A DNA stretch of 6,082 nt from NCBI GenBank assembly GCA_002358975.1, contig DEPX01000066.1:1-6082 (forward strand), given 5' to 3'. The stretch comes from Micrococcaceae bacterium UBA3381. GTDB taxonomy: Bacteria; Actinomycetota; Actinomycetes; Actinomycetales; Micrococcaceae. Of this stretch, positions 1 through 5,659 are shown piece by piece (position 1 is the stretch's first letter; every line of letters starts with the position of its first letter). The notes under the pieces were generated by a model. It was not told the DNA's origin and made no database searches. It saw nothing but the letters and a program-made list of their open reading frames with translations. The position numbers and the translations under genes were made by a program.

Positions 1-112
1 ACAATATTGTAGCCGTGGTGCCGATACGCTTCTGATATGAACTTCCTGAGTGCTTGCTGACAATGCGGGGTCAAAGCAGTGTTGAAACCACCAGAACTAG
101 TCGGATGACACG

Positions 113-118
113 TACACT
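113..118 (+). promoter_or_regulatory. Possible -10 element for the ftsB-like operon
   Basis: TACACT fits the actinobacterial -10 pattern TAnnnT and lies about 40 bases before the GTG start. No convincing -35 hexamer sits 16-19 bases upstream; the nearest TTGAAA (82-87) is 25 bases away, which is too far. This is a weak candidate, proposed mainly because the cluster needs a promoter and this leader is the natural place. Confidence 0.25.
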
Positions 119-135
119 AGATGAATCGTATCTAG
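117..135. repeat. Inverted repeat CTAGAT-7-ATCTAG
   Basis: CTAGAT (117-122) and ATCTAG (130-135) are perfect inverted copies separated by 7 bases. They end 5 bases before the ribosome binding site of the ftsB-like gene and overlap the possible -10 element. They could be a dimeric repressor site or a short leader hairpin. A 6-bp inverted repeat can also arise by chance, so a function is not established. Confidence 0.35.
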
Positions 136-139
136 CTGC

Positions 140-149
140 GGGGAGGTGA
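140..149 (+). promoter_or_regulatory. Strong ribosome binding site deciding a GTG start
   Basis: GGGGAGGTGA is close to the ideal anti-16S complement and ends 7 bases before GTG at 157. It supports that start over the in-frame ATG at 175, which has no comparable site in front of it. Confidence 0.8.
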
Positions 150-156
150 CAAGCCG

Positions 157-876
157 GTGCCGAAAAAACCACGGATGCCAAAAAATGTGGCACCCTCACA
201 TCCTTCACAAGGCCTCGAAACTGATGATGATGCCATCATTACCGACGAACCGACTCCTGTCAGCCAGATTACCTCGAGTAAAGCATCCGCTGAAAAGCCA
301 GAAAAAAACGGTCGGGCCAAAGCGTCAACAGCAGCTCAAGATGAACCGCCGGCGCCACGTTCTAAAAAGCGCGAACGTCTGCTAGCCAGTGCCAAGCGAA
401 CGAAGAAAAAGAAACCGGAAAATTCTCGACGTATCGGATACGATATTTGGCAGCGCGATGATCGTGCGGCCACTTTCGAAGACAACCCGGCACCTGCTCG
501 CACATTTTCTGGGCGCACAGTAGCCCTGCTAGCCGTATTATTCATTGCGGCACTGATCATGGCCCAGCCGCTGCAGCTGCTACTGGATCAACAGTCTGAA
601 TTTGCCCAAACACAGCAGCAACTTGAGCATGAAAACCAACGTCAAGAAGAATTAGAAACCCAATTGGAACGCTGGGACGATCCCGCCTTTGTGCAACAAC
701 AGGCGCGTGAACGGTTTAATATGGTCATGCCCGGAGAGCGCAAATATTTGGTAATCGACGACGAAGAAGATGCCTTAGAAGAGTCCAAATCAAGTACCGA
801 CCCACTTGAGGAAGAAGCTGAAATGGGCTGGGCCGACCGGCTATGGGGTTCGGTATTATCATCGGGGCAGGGGTAA
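157..876 (+). CDS. FtsB/DivIC-like septum formation initiator protein
   Basis: This is a 239-residue single-pass membrane protein of the FtsB/DivIC family, which with FtsL and FtsQ links the cytoplasmic divisome to septal wall synthesis. A long charged cytoplasmic N-terminus (1-118) includes a Lys/Arg-rich stretch at about 69-92. One hydrophobic segment (about 120-137) follows, then a Gln/Glu/Leu-rich coiled coil (about 144-172). The family signature comes next: Trp-Asp-Asp-Pro at 173-176, an ARERF motif at 183-187 and a Met-Pro-Gly-Glu turn at 191-194. An acidic tail ends the protein. The start is a GTG behind a strong Shine-Dalgarno sequence. The gene lies 9 bases before the DUF501-Ppx gene, the same order as Rv1024 to Rv1026 in M. 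tuberculosis. The N-terminal extension is longer than in E. coli FtsB (about 100 residues in total) but such extensions are known in actinobacterial members. The family call is firm; whether it acts as FtsB proper is inferred. Confidence 0.88.
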   Translation: MPKKPRMPKNVAPSHPSQGLETDDDAIITDEPTPVSQITSSKASAEKPEKNGRAKASTAAQDEPPAPRSKKRERLLASAKRTKKKKPENSRRIGYDIWQRDDRAATFEDNPAPARTFSGRTVALLAVLFIAALIMAQPLQLLLDQQSEFAQTQQQLEHENQRQEELETQLERWDDPAFVQQQARERFNMVMPGERKYLVIDDEEDALEESKSSTDPLEEEAEMGWADRLWGSVLSSGQG

Positions 877-882
877 GGGAAG
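875..882 (+). promoter_or_regulatory. Ribosome binding site for a TTG start
   Basis: AAGGGAAG overlaps the ftsB-like stop codon and stands just ahead of TTG at 886. No ATG or GTG lies nearby in frame before the conserved DUF501 sequence begins, so the rare TTG start is the best choice. The very short gap suggests translation coupled to the upstream gene. Confidence 0.6.
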
Positions 883-885
883 CAC

Positions 886-2481
886 TTGACAAATCAAAAA
901 CAACCAACGGCACAAGATCTTGACACATTGTCACGGCAACTGGGCCGTCCAGTTCGTGACGTGGTCGAAATCGGGGCCCGTTGCGTCTGCGGCAATCCAC
1001 TCGTTGCCACTACCGCGCCACGCCTAAGCAATGGAATCCCCTTCCCGACCACCTTTTATCTATCCCACCCCAACGCTACGGCAGCTGCTTCCAGACTCGA
1101 AAATGCTGGTGTAATGGAAGACATGACTCGCCGGCTCACCGAAGATGCCAGATTGGCAGCGTCATACCGGCAGGCCCACGAACAGTATTTGGCTGCACGT
1201 GCCCGTATTGGCGAAGCCGCAGGAGTGGGACCAGTCCCAGAGATTACTGGGACGACTGCCGGAGGCATGCCTGACCGCGTAAAATGTATCCACGTACTCG
1301 TTGGGCATGCGCTGGCCGAGGGCACTGGAATTAACCCGCTGGGTGACGAAGCATTAGACATGATGCGACAAGAATTTGATCCCGGGGTCTGCCGTTGTGC
1401 AGGCGCTTGGGATACTACCGGACAACCACCCCAACAAGACTTATCGCGGCATACCAAACGTTTGCGCCGCGCAGGCAAAACAAACCCGATCCAACATGCT
1501 GAAGCCGGGTCCGGACCAGTGGCTGCCATCGATGCCGGAACCAACTCAGTAAGAATACTGATTGCACAAGACACCGAATCTGGGGTCAAAGAACTGCATC
1601 GGGATATGCGCATTGTTCGTCTCGGTCAGGGCGTGGACGAAACCGGAGAATTCGCCCCCGAAGCGCTACAGCGTACTTTTAGCGCTATCGACGACTATGC
1701 TCGCGAAATTACCCGACACGGGGCTCACCCCACCAGATTTATCGCTACCTCGGCGTCCCGTGATGTTTCCAACCGGGACGAATTTGTTGCCGGCATACGA
1801 CAGCGTTTACATGTCACCCCAGAGGTCGTCAGTGGCCAAACCGAAGCGCAACTGACTTTTGCCGGCGCAGCCTCGGCGCTTGACACTTCATCCTGGGACC
1901 GACCAATCCGTGTCGCCGTGGTTGATTTAGGTGGCGGATCGACCGAAATCGTATTGGGCACCATTGACCCGGCAGACGGTACCGCCAATATCGCCGCACA
2001 AACATCTATGAATGTTGGGTGCGTCCGTTTTCACGAACGCTACCATTTTGCTGACCCACCCACCCGACAGCAGGTTATCGAGGCCCAAGATGACCTGTCG
2101 CAACGCCTCGACGAACTGGACCCGCAAGAATTTGATTTCACGAATCTAGATGCTGTGGTCGGGGTGGCCGGAACGATCACCACTATTACTGCTGCAGCAC
2201 TAAACCTTGTGTCCTACGACCCGGAGGCCATTCATGCCACTGAGTTGAGTATCGACCAGATCATCGAAACGGCCCACACCATTATTGGGCAAACAACGGC
2301 TGAACGCAGCCAATACGGGTTTATGCATGAAGGCCGTATCGATGTGATTGGTGCCGGTGCTGTCATTTGGGCTCATCTGCTCGACTATATTCGTACTGCC
2401 ACAAACCACACCGTCACCACGGCGGTTACCAGTGAGAAAGACATCTTAGACGGCATCGCACTGTCATTACTGAGGTCTTAA
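886..2481 (+). CDS. DUF501 domain fused to a Ppx/GppA-family phosphatase
   Basis: The 531-residue protein joins two domains that are separate neighbouring genes in M. tuberculosis (Rv1025, Rv1026). Residues about 11-175 are DUF501, of unknown function, with cysteines at 33 and 35 (CVCG), 134 (KCIH) and 169 and 171 (CRC), a pattern that could bind metal. A polar linker (about 176-210) leads into a full-length Ppx/GppA domain of the actin-like ATPase fold, which in this family removes phosphate from polyphosphate or pppGpp. It has the first phosphate loop at 213-223 (AIDAGTNSVR), an ATSASRD motif at 287-293, SGQTEA at 316-321, the second phosphate loop at 346-354 (VDLGGGSTE), VGVAGT at 425-430 and a C-terminal SEKDILDGIA at 516-525. 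Glu320 is retained, but the preceding Glu common in the family is Thr319. The start is TTG. The stop overlaps the next ATG by one base. No stop or frameshift separates the domains, so the fusion appears real. Substrate preference cannot be read from sequence. Confidence 0.88.
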   Translation: MTNQKQPTAQDLDTLSRQLGRPVRDVVEIGARCVCGNPLVATTAPRLSNGIPFPTTFYLSHPNATAAASRLENAGVMEDMTRRLTEDARLAASYRQAHEQYLAARARIGEAAGVGPVPEITGTTAGGMPDRVKCIHVLVGHALAEGTGINPLGDEALDMMRQEFDPGVCRCAGAWDTTGQPPQQDLSRHTKRLRRAGKTNPIQHAEAGSGPVAAIDAGTNSVRILIAQDTESGVKELHRDMRIVRLGQGVDETGEFAPEALQRTFSAIDDYAREITRHGAHPTRFIATSASRDVSNRDEFVAGIRQRLHVTPEVVSGQTEAQLTFAGAASALDTSSWDRPIRVAVVDLGGGSTEIVLGTIDPADGTANIAAQTSMNVGCVRFHERYHFADPPTRQQVIEAQDDLSQRLDELDPQEFDFTNLDAVVGVAGTITTITAAALNLVSYDPEAIHATELSIDQIIETAHTIIGQTTAERSQYGFMHEGRIDVIGAGAVIWAHLLDYIRTATNHTVTTAVTSEKDILDGIALSLLRS

Positions 2482-3824
2482 TGTACAAGAAGACGTTAAC
2501 CGGACTAACCGGCATTGCACTGACCGCAGTCGTTGCCACCCCGGCTGTCGCTGATTCCTGGCGTGACGACCAATATTGGTTAGAAGACTACGGTTTCACT
2601 AGTGCCTGGGACACCTCTCAGGGGGACGGGGTAACCGTAGGCATCATTGACACTGGCGTTGATGATTCGCATCCTGACCTCACTGGACAACTGGCTGGAG
2701 GTTACGACGCATCTGGGACTGGCGAATCGGATGGTACAACTTCGATGGGGCCAGATCCGGATCACGGGACCATGGTTGCCTCTTTACTTGCCGGTCACGG
2801 CCACGGCGACCCGCCAGAAGATGAAAAAGAAGAGGACGCCGATGATGACTCTGACGACTCGGAGGACGCTGACGAAGACGACGAGGCGCAAGACGATCTC
2901 GCACCCATAGACCAGTACGGTACGGATGGGATTTTAGGGACTGCTCCAGAGGTTGAACTCCTGTCGGTCTCTGTGCTGCTGGATGACACGGTAGAAGGCG
3001 TGCCCTCAGTTGACGAACAAATCGCCAACGGGGTGAACTGGTTGGTAGATCAGGACGTCGACGTCATTAATATTTCACTAGCCTCCTCAGAGCAAGACTG
3101 GCCAGAATCCTGGGATGAGGCATTTCTACATGCTGAAGAACAAGACGTTGTAGTTGTCGTCGCCGCTGGTAACCGTGCCTCCGGATCTGATGTGGTGGGC
3201 GCTCCAGCAACTATCCCGGGAGTGCTCACAGTTGCCGGGCTTGATGAAGACGGCACTGCCTCCTGGGATGCTTCAACGCAAGGTATTACTATCGGGGTTG
3301 CCGCGCCTGCTGATCCGCTGATCGGTGCGGTCCCTGGAGGCGATTACACTGAATGGTCGGGGACATCTGGAGCGGCACCCTTGGTCGCTGGCCTAGCAGC
3401 ACTTATCCGAGCCGAAGACCCTAAAATGTCGGCAGATCAGGTGATTCAGCGAATTTTAGCGACCGCCGAAGACAGTGGCCACGCCGGTCAAGACCATCTT
3501 TATGGCCGCGGCATTATTGACGCTGACGCAGCGTTGACTGCAGATGTCGACGCCGTCAGCAAAAATCCCATGGGTTCGATAGCTGACTGGATATCCATGC
3601 ACCGACGTGGCGAAGTCGATGACACCGAAACCCAAGAACAGAAGCATGAGGCTGCTGGTCCGGTGGATTATCCTACGGAACTACCAGTAGCCGCAAAGTT
3701 AGCAAAAGACTCAACTGTGCTGCAGGCTGGGGTGGTTATTGGGTTCGGAATTGCTGTGCTTCTGGCCTTTGGCGGAAGCATATTTTTCTGGCGAAAACGA
3801 GCCCGTACCCGGCACGACTCGTGA
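2481..3824 (+). CDS. Membrane-anchored mycosin-like subtilisin (S8) serine protease
   Basis: This 447-residue secreted subtilase is held in the membrane by its C-terminus. Residues 1-24 form a Sec signal peptide ending in Ala-Val-Ala before Asp25. The catalytic triad is complete: Asp57 in IIDTGVD, His95 in DHGTMVA and Ser296 in SGTSGAAP; Asn231 in AAGN should form the oxyanion hole. A transmembrane helix at about 412-436 is followed by a basic tail (RKRARTR), placing the protease outside the cell. The layout resembles the type VII secretion mycosins, and as in those there is no long propeptide; however, no ESX genes are visible here. Between His95 and the next core strand is an extremely acidic insert (110-139, 21 of 30 residues Asp or Glu). 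The ATG overlaps the previous stop as TAATG, with GAGG at 2472-2475 as ribosome binding site, so translation is probably coupled to the phosphatase gene. The substrate is unknown. Confidence 0.9.
   Translation: MYKKTLTGLTGIALTAVVATPAVADSWRDDQYWLEDYGFTSAWDTSQGDGVTVGIIDTGVDDSHPDLTGQLAGGYDASGTGESDGTTSMGPDPDHGTMVASLLAGHGHGDPPEDEKEEDADDDSDDSEDADEDDEAQDDLAPIDQYGTDGILGTAPEVELLSVSVLLDDTVEGVPSVDEQIANGVNWLVDQDVDVINISLASSEQDWPESWDEAFLHAEEQDVVVVVAAGNRASGSDVVGAPATIPGVLTVAGLDEDGTASWDASTQGITIGVAAPADPLIGAVPGGDYTEWSGTSGAAPLVAGLAALIRAEDPKMSADQVIQRILATAEDSGHAGQDHLYGRGIIDADAALTADVDAVSKNPMGSIADWISMHRRGEVDDTETQEQKHEAAGPVDYPTELPVAAKLAKDSTVLQAGVVIGFGIAVLLAFGGSIFFWRKRARTRHDS
2808..2897 (+). other. Sequence encoding the acidic insert of the subtilase
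   Basis: These bases encode residues 110-139, of which 21 are Asp or Glu, in a run made almost entirely of GAC, GAT, GAA and GAG codons. The reading frame is intact across it. The encoded segment replaces what is normally a shorter surface loop after the catalytic histidine, so it is probably exposed and flexible. A role in binding calcium, cationic wall components or regulating access to the active site is possible but not shown. Confidence 0.75.
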
Positions 3825-3862
3825 CTTTGATAAAAACTTCACAAACTCCTGTCAAGCGAACT

Positions 3863-3870
3863 AAGGTGGA
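3863..3870 (+). promoter_or_regulatory. Ribosome binding site deciding the ndh start
   Basis: AAGGTGGA ends 4 bases before ATG at 3875. It favours this ATG over the in-frame GTG at 3821, which overlaps the protease stop as GTGA, has no purine-rich site ahead of it, and would add 18 unconserved-looking residues before the FAD-binding fold. Confidence 0.7.
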
Positions 3871-3874
3871 ACAC

Positions 3875-5281
3875 ATGGCTATTACTCCTCATTTATCTCC
3901 CAAACCCCGTGTTCTTGTTATAGGCGGTGGTTACGCTGGTTATAACGTTGCCAAGCGCCTCCAGAAAAAGATCCGTGATCGCGGTGGCATCGTCACTGTT
4001 GTCGACCCGAACTCTTATTTGACCTACCAGCCGTTCCTGCCGGAAGTTGTGGGTGGCTCCATTGAACCTCGCCACGCACTAGTTGATTTACGCAGTCATC
4101 TGCGCCAAAGCGAAATCGTGCAGGGCAAAGTTGTAGAGATCAACCACGAAGCTAAACAAGCCATTATCGAAGGCCCCGAAAGCAACACTTTTGAGCTGCC
4201 ATATGAAGATGTTGTGGTTACCGCCGGTGCCGATACTCGCGTGTTTCCAATTGAAGGCCTTGGCGAAAACGGTATTGGCCTCAAACGCATCGAAGAAGCA
4301 GTAACACTGCGCAGCCAAATTCTAGAGCGGATCGAGTCTGCTGCACTCATGACCGATGCCGATCAGCGTCGTCGTGCCCTAACCTTCGTTGTGGTTGGCG
4401 GCGGCTTCGCCGGGGCAGAGCTCATTGGCGAAATCGAAGATCTTGTTCGCACGGCGATTTCCAAGAACCCCCGGTTGGCACAATCTGATGCCCGCGTGGT
4501 GCTTATCGAGGCCATGGGACGCATCATGCCGGAAGTTACCGAAGAACAAGCCGAAGATGTAGTTGAAGAATTCCGCGCTCGCGGTATCGAAGTGCTTCTC
4601 AACACGTCGCTGTCGTCGGCTGTTGATAGCCACTTGAAGTTGCTCAACATGTCAGACCAGTCCGATGCCGGGTCGTTCTACGCCGACACACTGGTGTGGA
4701 CTGCAGGTGTTGCTGCCAACAAATTGGCGCACTCCACCGACTTCCCGGTTGAAGAACGTGGCCGAATTGAAGTTACTCCGACCTTACAAGTCTCAGACGG
4801 CGAAGGTGGCGTATCTGAAGGCGCATGGGCCTGTGGCGATGTAGCAGCCGTACCTGATCTAACCGGTGATGGACCAGGAGGATTCTGTGTACCCAATGCG
4901 CAGCACGCTGGACGTCAGGCAGTGCGACTGGCAGATAACCTCATGGCCGTTCGCTTTGGTGAAGGCGCCGTAGAAGAGTACTACCACAAGTCCATGGGCG
5001 CTGTAGCCGGTATGGGAGTTGGTAAAGGTATTGGCAACCCACTTGGTATTGAGATCTCTGGCGTCACCGCATGGTTGGCTCACCGCGCATATCACAACTA
5101 TGCATTACCATCGATTGAACGCAGCTCACGTGTTCTGGGTAACTGGATCAACGAGCTGCTTTGGGGTAAAGACACCACACAGCTGAAAGAACTGGAAACG
5201 CCGTTCAACGCATTCCGGGACGCAGCTGGTTTGGAAGTCATCCCGGGTCGCTTTGATGCAAAAGAGTCTTCCGAAGCGTAA
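3875..5281 (+). CDS. ndh: Type II NADH dehydrogenase-like FAD oxidoreductase
   Basis: The 468-residue flavoprotein fits the non-proton-pumping NADH:quinone oxidoreductase (NDH-2) family, which passes electrons from NADH through FAD to membrane quinone. The N-terminal FAD fold has GGGYAG at 17-22 and an acidic strand end at Asp44. The second dinucleotide fold has GGGFAG at 175-180 and ends its second strand at Glu212, which favours NADH over NADPH. ACGDVA at 319-324 is the usual FAD-contacting motif. AQHAGRQ at 342-348 corresponds to the AQxAxQ-type quinone-site motif. The C-terminal part (about 397-430), with Trp, Tyr and hydrophobic residues, is likely the amphipathic membrane-surface helix; there is no transmembrane segment. 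Length is typical. The gene follows the protease by 50 bases and ends just before a strong hairpin. A related carotenoid or sulfide-quinone-type oxidoreductase is less likely because redox-active cysteine pairs are absent. Quinone reduction itself is inferred from family. Confidence 0.87.
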   Translation: MAITPHLSPKPRVLVIGGGYAGYNVAKRLQKKIRDRGGIVTVVDPNSYLTYQPFLPEVVGGSIEPRHALVDLRSHLRQSEIVQGKVVEINHEAKQAIIEGPESNTFELPYEDVVVTAGADTRVFPIEGLGENGIGLKRIEEAVTLRSQILERIESAALMTDADQRRRALTFVVVGGGFAGAELIGEIEDLVRTAISKNPRLAQSDARVVLIEAMGRIMPEVTEEQAEDVVEEFRARGIEVLLNTSLSSAVDSHLKLLNMSDQSDAGSFYADTLVWTAGVAANKLAHSTDFPVEERGRIEVTPTLQVSDGEGGVSEGAWACGDVAAVPDLTGDGPGGFCVPNAQHAGRQAVRLADNLMAVRFGEGAVEEYYHKSMGAVAGMGVGKGIGNPLGIEISGVTAWLAHRAYHNYALPSIERSSRVLGNWINELLWGKDTTQLKELETPFNAFRDAAGLEVIPGRFDAKESSEA

Positions 5282-5292
5282 ATAGCGTTGTA

Positions 5293-5333
5293 GCGCACCA
5301 CGACCTGCTGATAATCGGCGGTTCGTGGTGCGC
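5293..5333 (+). terminator. Perfect 11-bp hairpin after ndh
   Basis: GCGCACCACGA (5293-5303) pairs perfectly with TCGTGGTGCGC (5323-5333) around a 19-base loop, starting 11 bases after the ndh stop. There is no T-run behind it, so it would be a U-less hairpin terminator of the kind often proposed in actinobacteria, or an RNA-stabilising 3' end. It separates the protein operon from the tRNA gene. Confidence 0.6.
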
Positions 5334-5355
5334 ACTCGGACAAAGAGCTTGCAAT

Positions 5356-5386
5356 TTGTGCTCATTGGCAAGAAATGCGCTAAACT
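5356..5386 (+). promoter_or_regulatory. Possible promoter of the tRNA gene
   Basis: TAAACT (5381-5386) is a good actinobacterial -10 hexamer ending 16 bases before the tRNA, which would leave a leader of roughly 10 bases. The -35 is unclear: TTGTGC (5356-5361) gives a long 19-base spacer. An alternative pair is TTGGCA (5365-5370) with TAAATG (5388-5393), spacer 17, though its start would fall almost on the tRNA itself. Confidence 0.4.
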
Positions 5387-5402
5387 CTAAATGTTCGAGT
5401 TA

Positions 5403-5476
5403 GCCTCCGTGGCCCAATAGGTAGAGGCAAGCGACTTAAAATCGCTGTGTTATGGGTTCGAGTCCCATCGGAGGCA
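5403..5476 (+). tRNA. tRNA with UAA anticodon (Leu), short variable loop
   Basis: The 74-base cloverleaf has a perfect 7-bp acceptor stem (5403-5409 with 5469-5475). A 3-bp D stem (5412-5414 with 5426-5428) carries GGTAGA in its loop. The 5-bp anticodon stem (5430-5434 with 5442-5446) encloses CTTAAAA, giving anticodon TAA at 5437-5439, which reads the UUA leucine codon. A perfect 5-bp T stem (5452-5456 with 5464-5468) holds the loop TTCGAGT. The discriminator is A5476, as in leucine tRNAs, and CCA is not encoded. The variable region is only 5 bases (5447-5451), whereas bacterial leucine tRNAs normally have a long variable arm with its own stem. The D arm does look leucine-like (3-bp stem, GGTAGA). 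The gene call is firm; leucine identity rests on the anticodon, the D arm and A73. Confidence 0.9.
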
Positions 5477-5485
5477 CGAACGGAC

Positions 5486-5526
5486 GCAACCCCTCAATCT
5501 GCAAATATGCGGGAAGAGGGGTTTGC
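5486..5526 (+). terminator. Likely tRNA terminator hairpin
   Basis: AACCCCTC (5488-5495) pairs perfectly with GAGGGGTT (5516-5523), and a further GC/GC pairing is possible outside a single bulged T. The hairpin begins about 10 bases after the tRNA and is followed by a modest T-containing stretch (TTTGCTTGT), as expected for an intrinsic terminator. Confidence 0.65.
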
Positions 5527-5659
5527 TTGTCTGGAATCCTTGAAGGTCGGTTTGGTTTTGGTTGGATCATATTTTTTAGGTTCTATGGTTCGCATAACTT
5601 CCACTAGCCATCGTTATTTAGCCGCGTAGCTCGCGTGACACCGGACAGAAAGACGATTC
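5527..5659. other. Intergenic stretch before the thioesterase-like gene
   Basis: No gene is supported here. It contains a T/G-rich patch (about 5549-5582) locally unlike the flanking genes. TTGGAT (5562-5567) and TATGGT (5584-5589) with a 16-base spacer could be a weak promoter for the next gene, but the -35 matches the consensus in only three positions. A forward open frame across 5447-5629 starts inside the tRNA and resembles no protein I know. Confidence 0.4.

Larger units (their letters stand above)
1..156. other. Non-coding leader upstream of the ftsB-like gene
   Basis: No gene can be supported here. All three forward frames meet a stop within the first 40 bases (TAG at 10, TGA at 33, TGA at 38), and none of the short tails reads like the C-terminus of a known protein. 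The stretch begins with a perfect 10-bp palindrome (ACAATATTGT, 1-10) and contains an inverted repeat at 117-135 and the ribosome binding site of the next gene. In related actinobacteria eno usually precedes this cluster, so an enolase gene may end just left of the window; that is inference from synteny only. Confidence 0.6.

Noticed and set aside
1..10. Perfect palindrome ACAATATTGT
   Set aside because: It is only 10 bp and sits at the window edge, so its context cannot be judged; chance is a fair explanation.
1056..1613. 185-codon - strand open frame opposite the DUF501-Ppx gene
   Set aside because: It lies wholly inside a gene with clear conserved motifs on the + strand and its own product shows no recognisable domain.
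2808..2897. The GA-rich run as a tandem DNA repeat
   Set aside because: Codons GAC, GAT, GAA and GAG are mixed without a fixed period, so it is low-complexity protein coding rather than a clear tandem repeat.
2795..3028. Ser-rich - strand open frame opposite the acidic insert
   Set aside because: The Ser run is the reverse complement of the Asp/Glu codons; it is a composition effect, not a gene.
3821..3874. GTG start of ndh overlapping the protease stop as GTGA
   Set aside because: The overlap is typical of coupled genes, but no ribosome binding site precedes the GTG, and the downstream ATG at 3875 has AAGGTGGA at good distance and begins close to the FAD fold.
5447..5629. Small + strand open frame of 60 codons
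   Set aside because: It starts inside the tRNA, runs through the terminator hairpin and encodes nothing recognisable.
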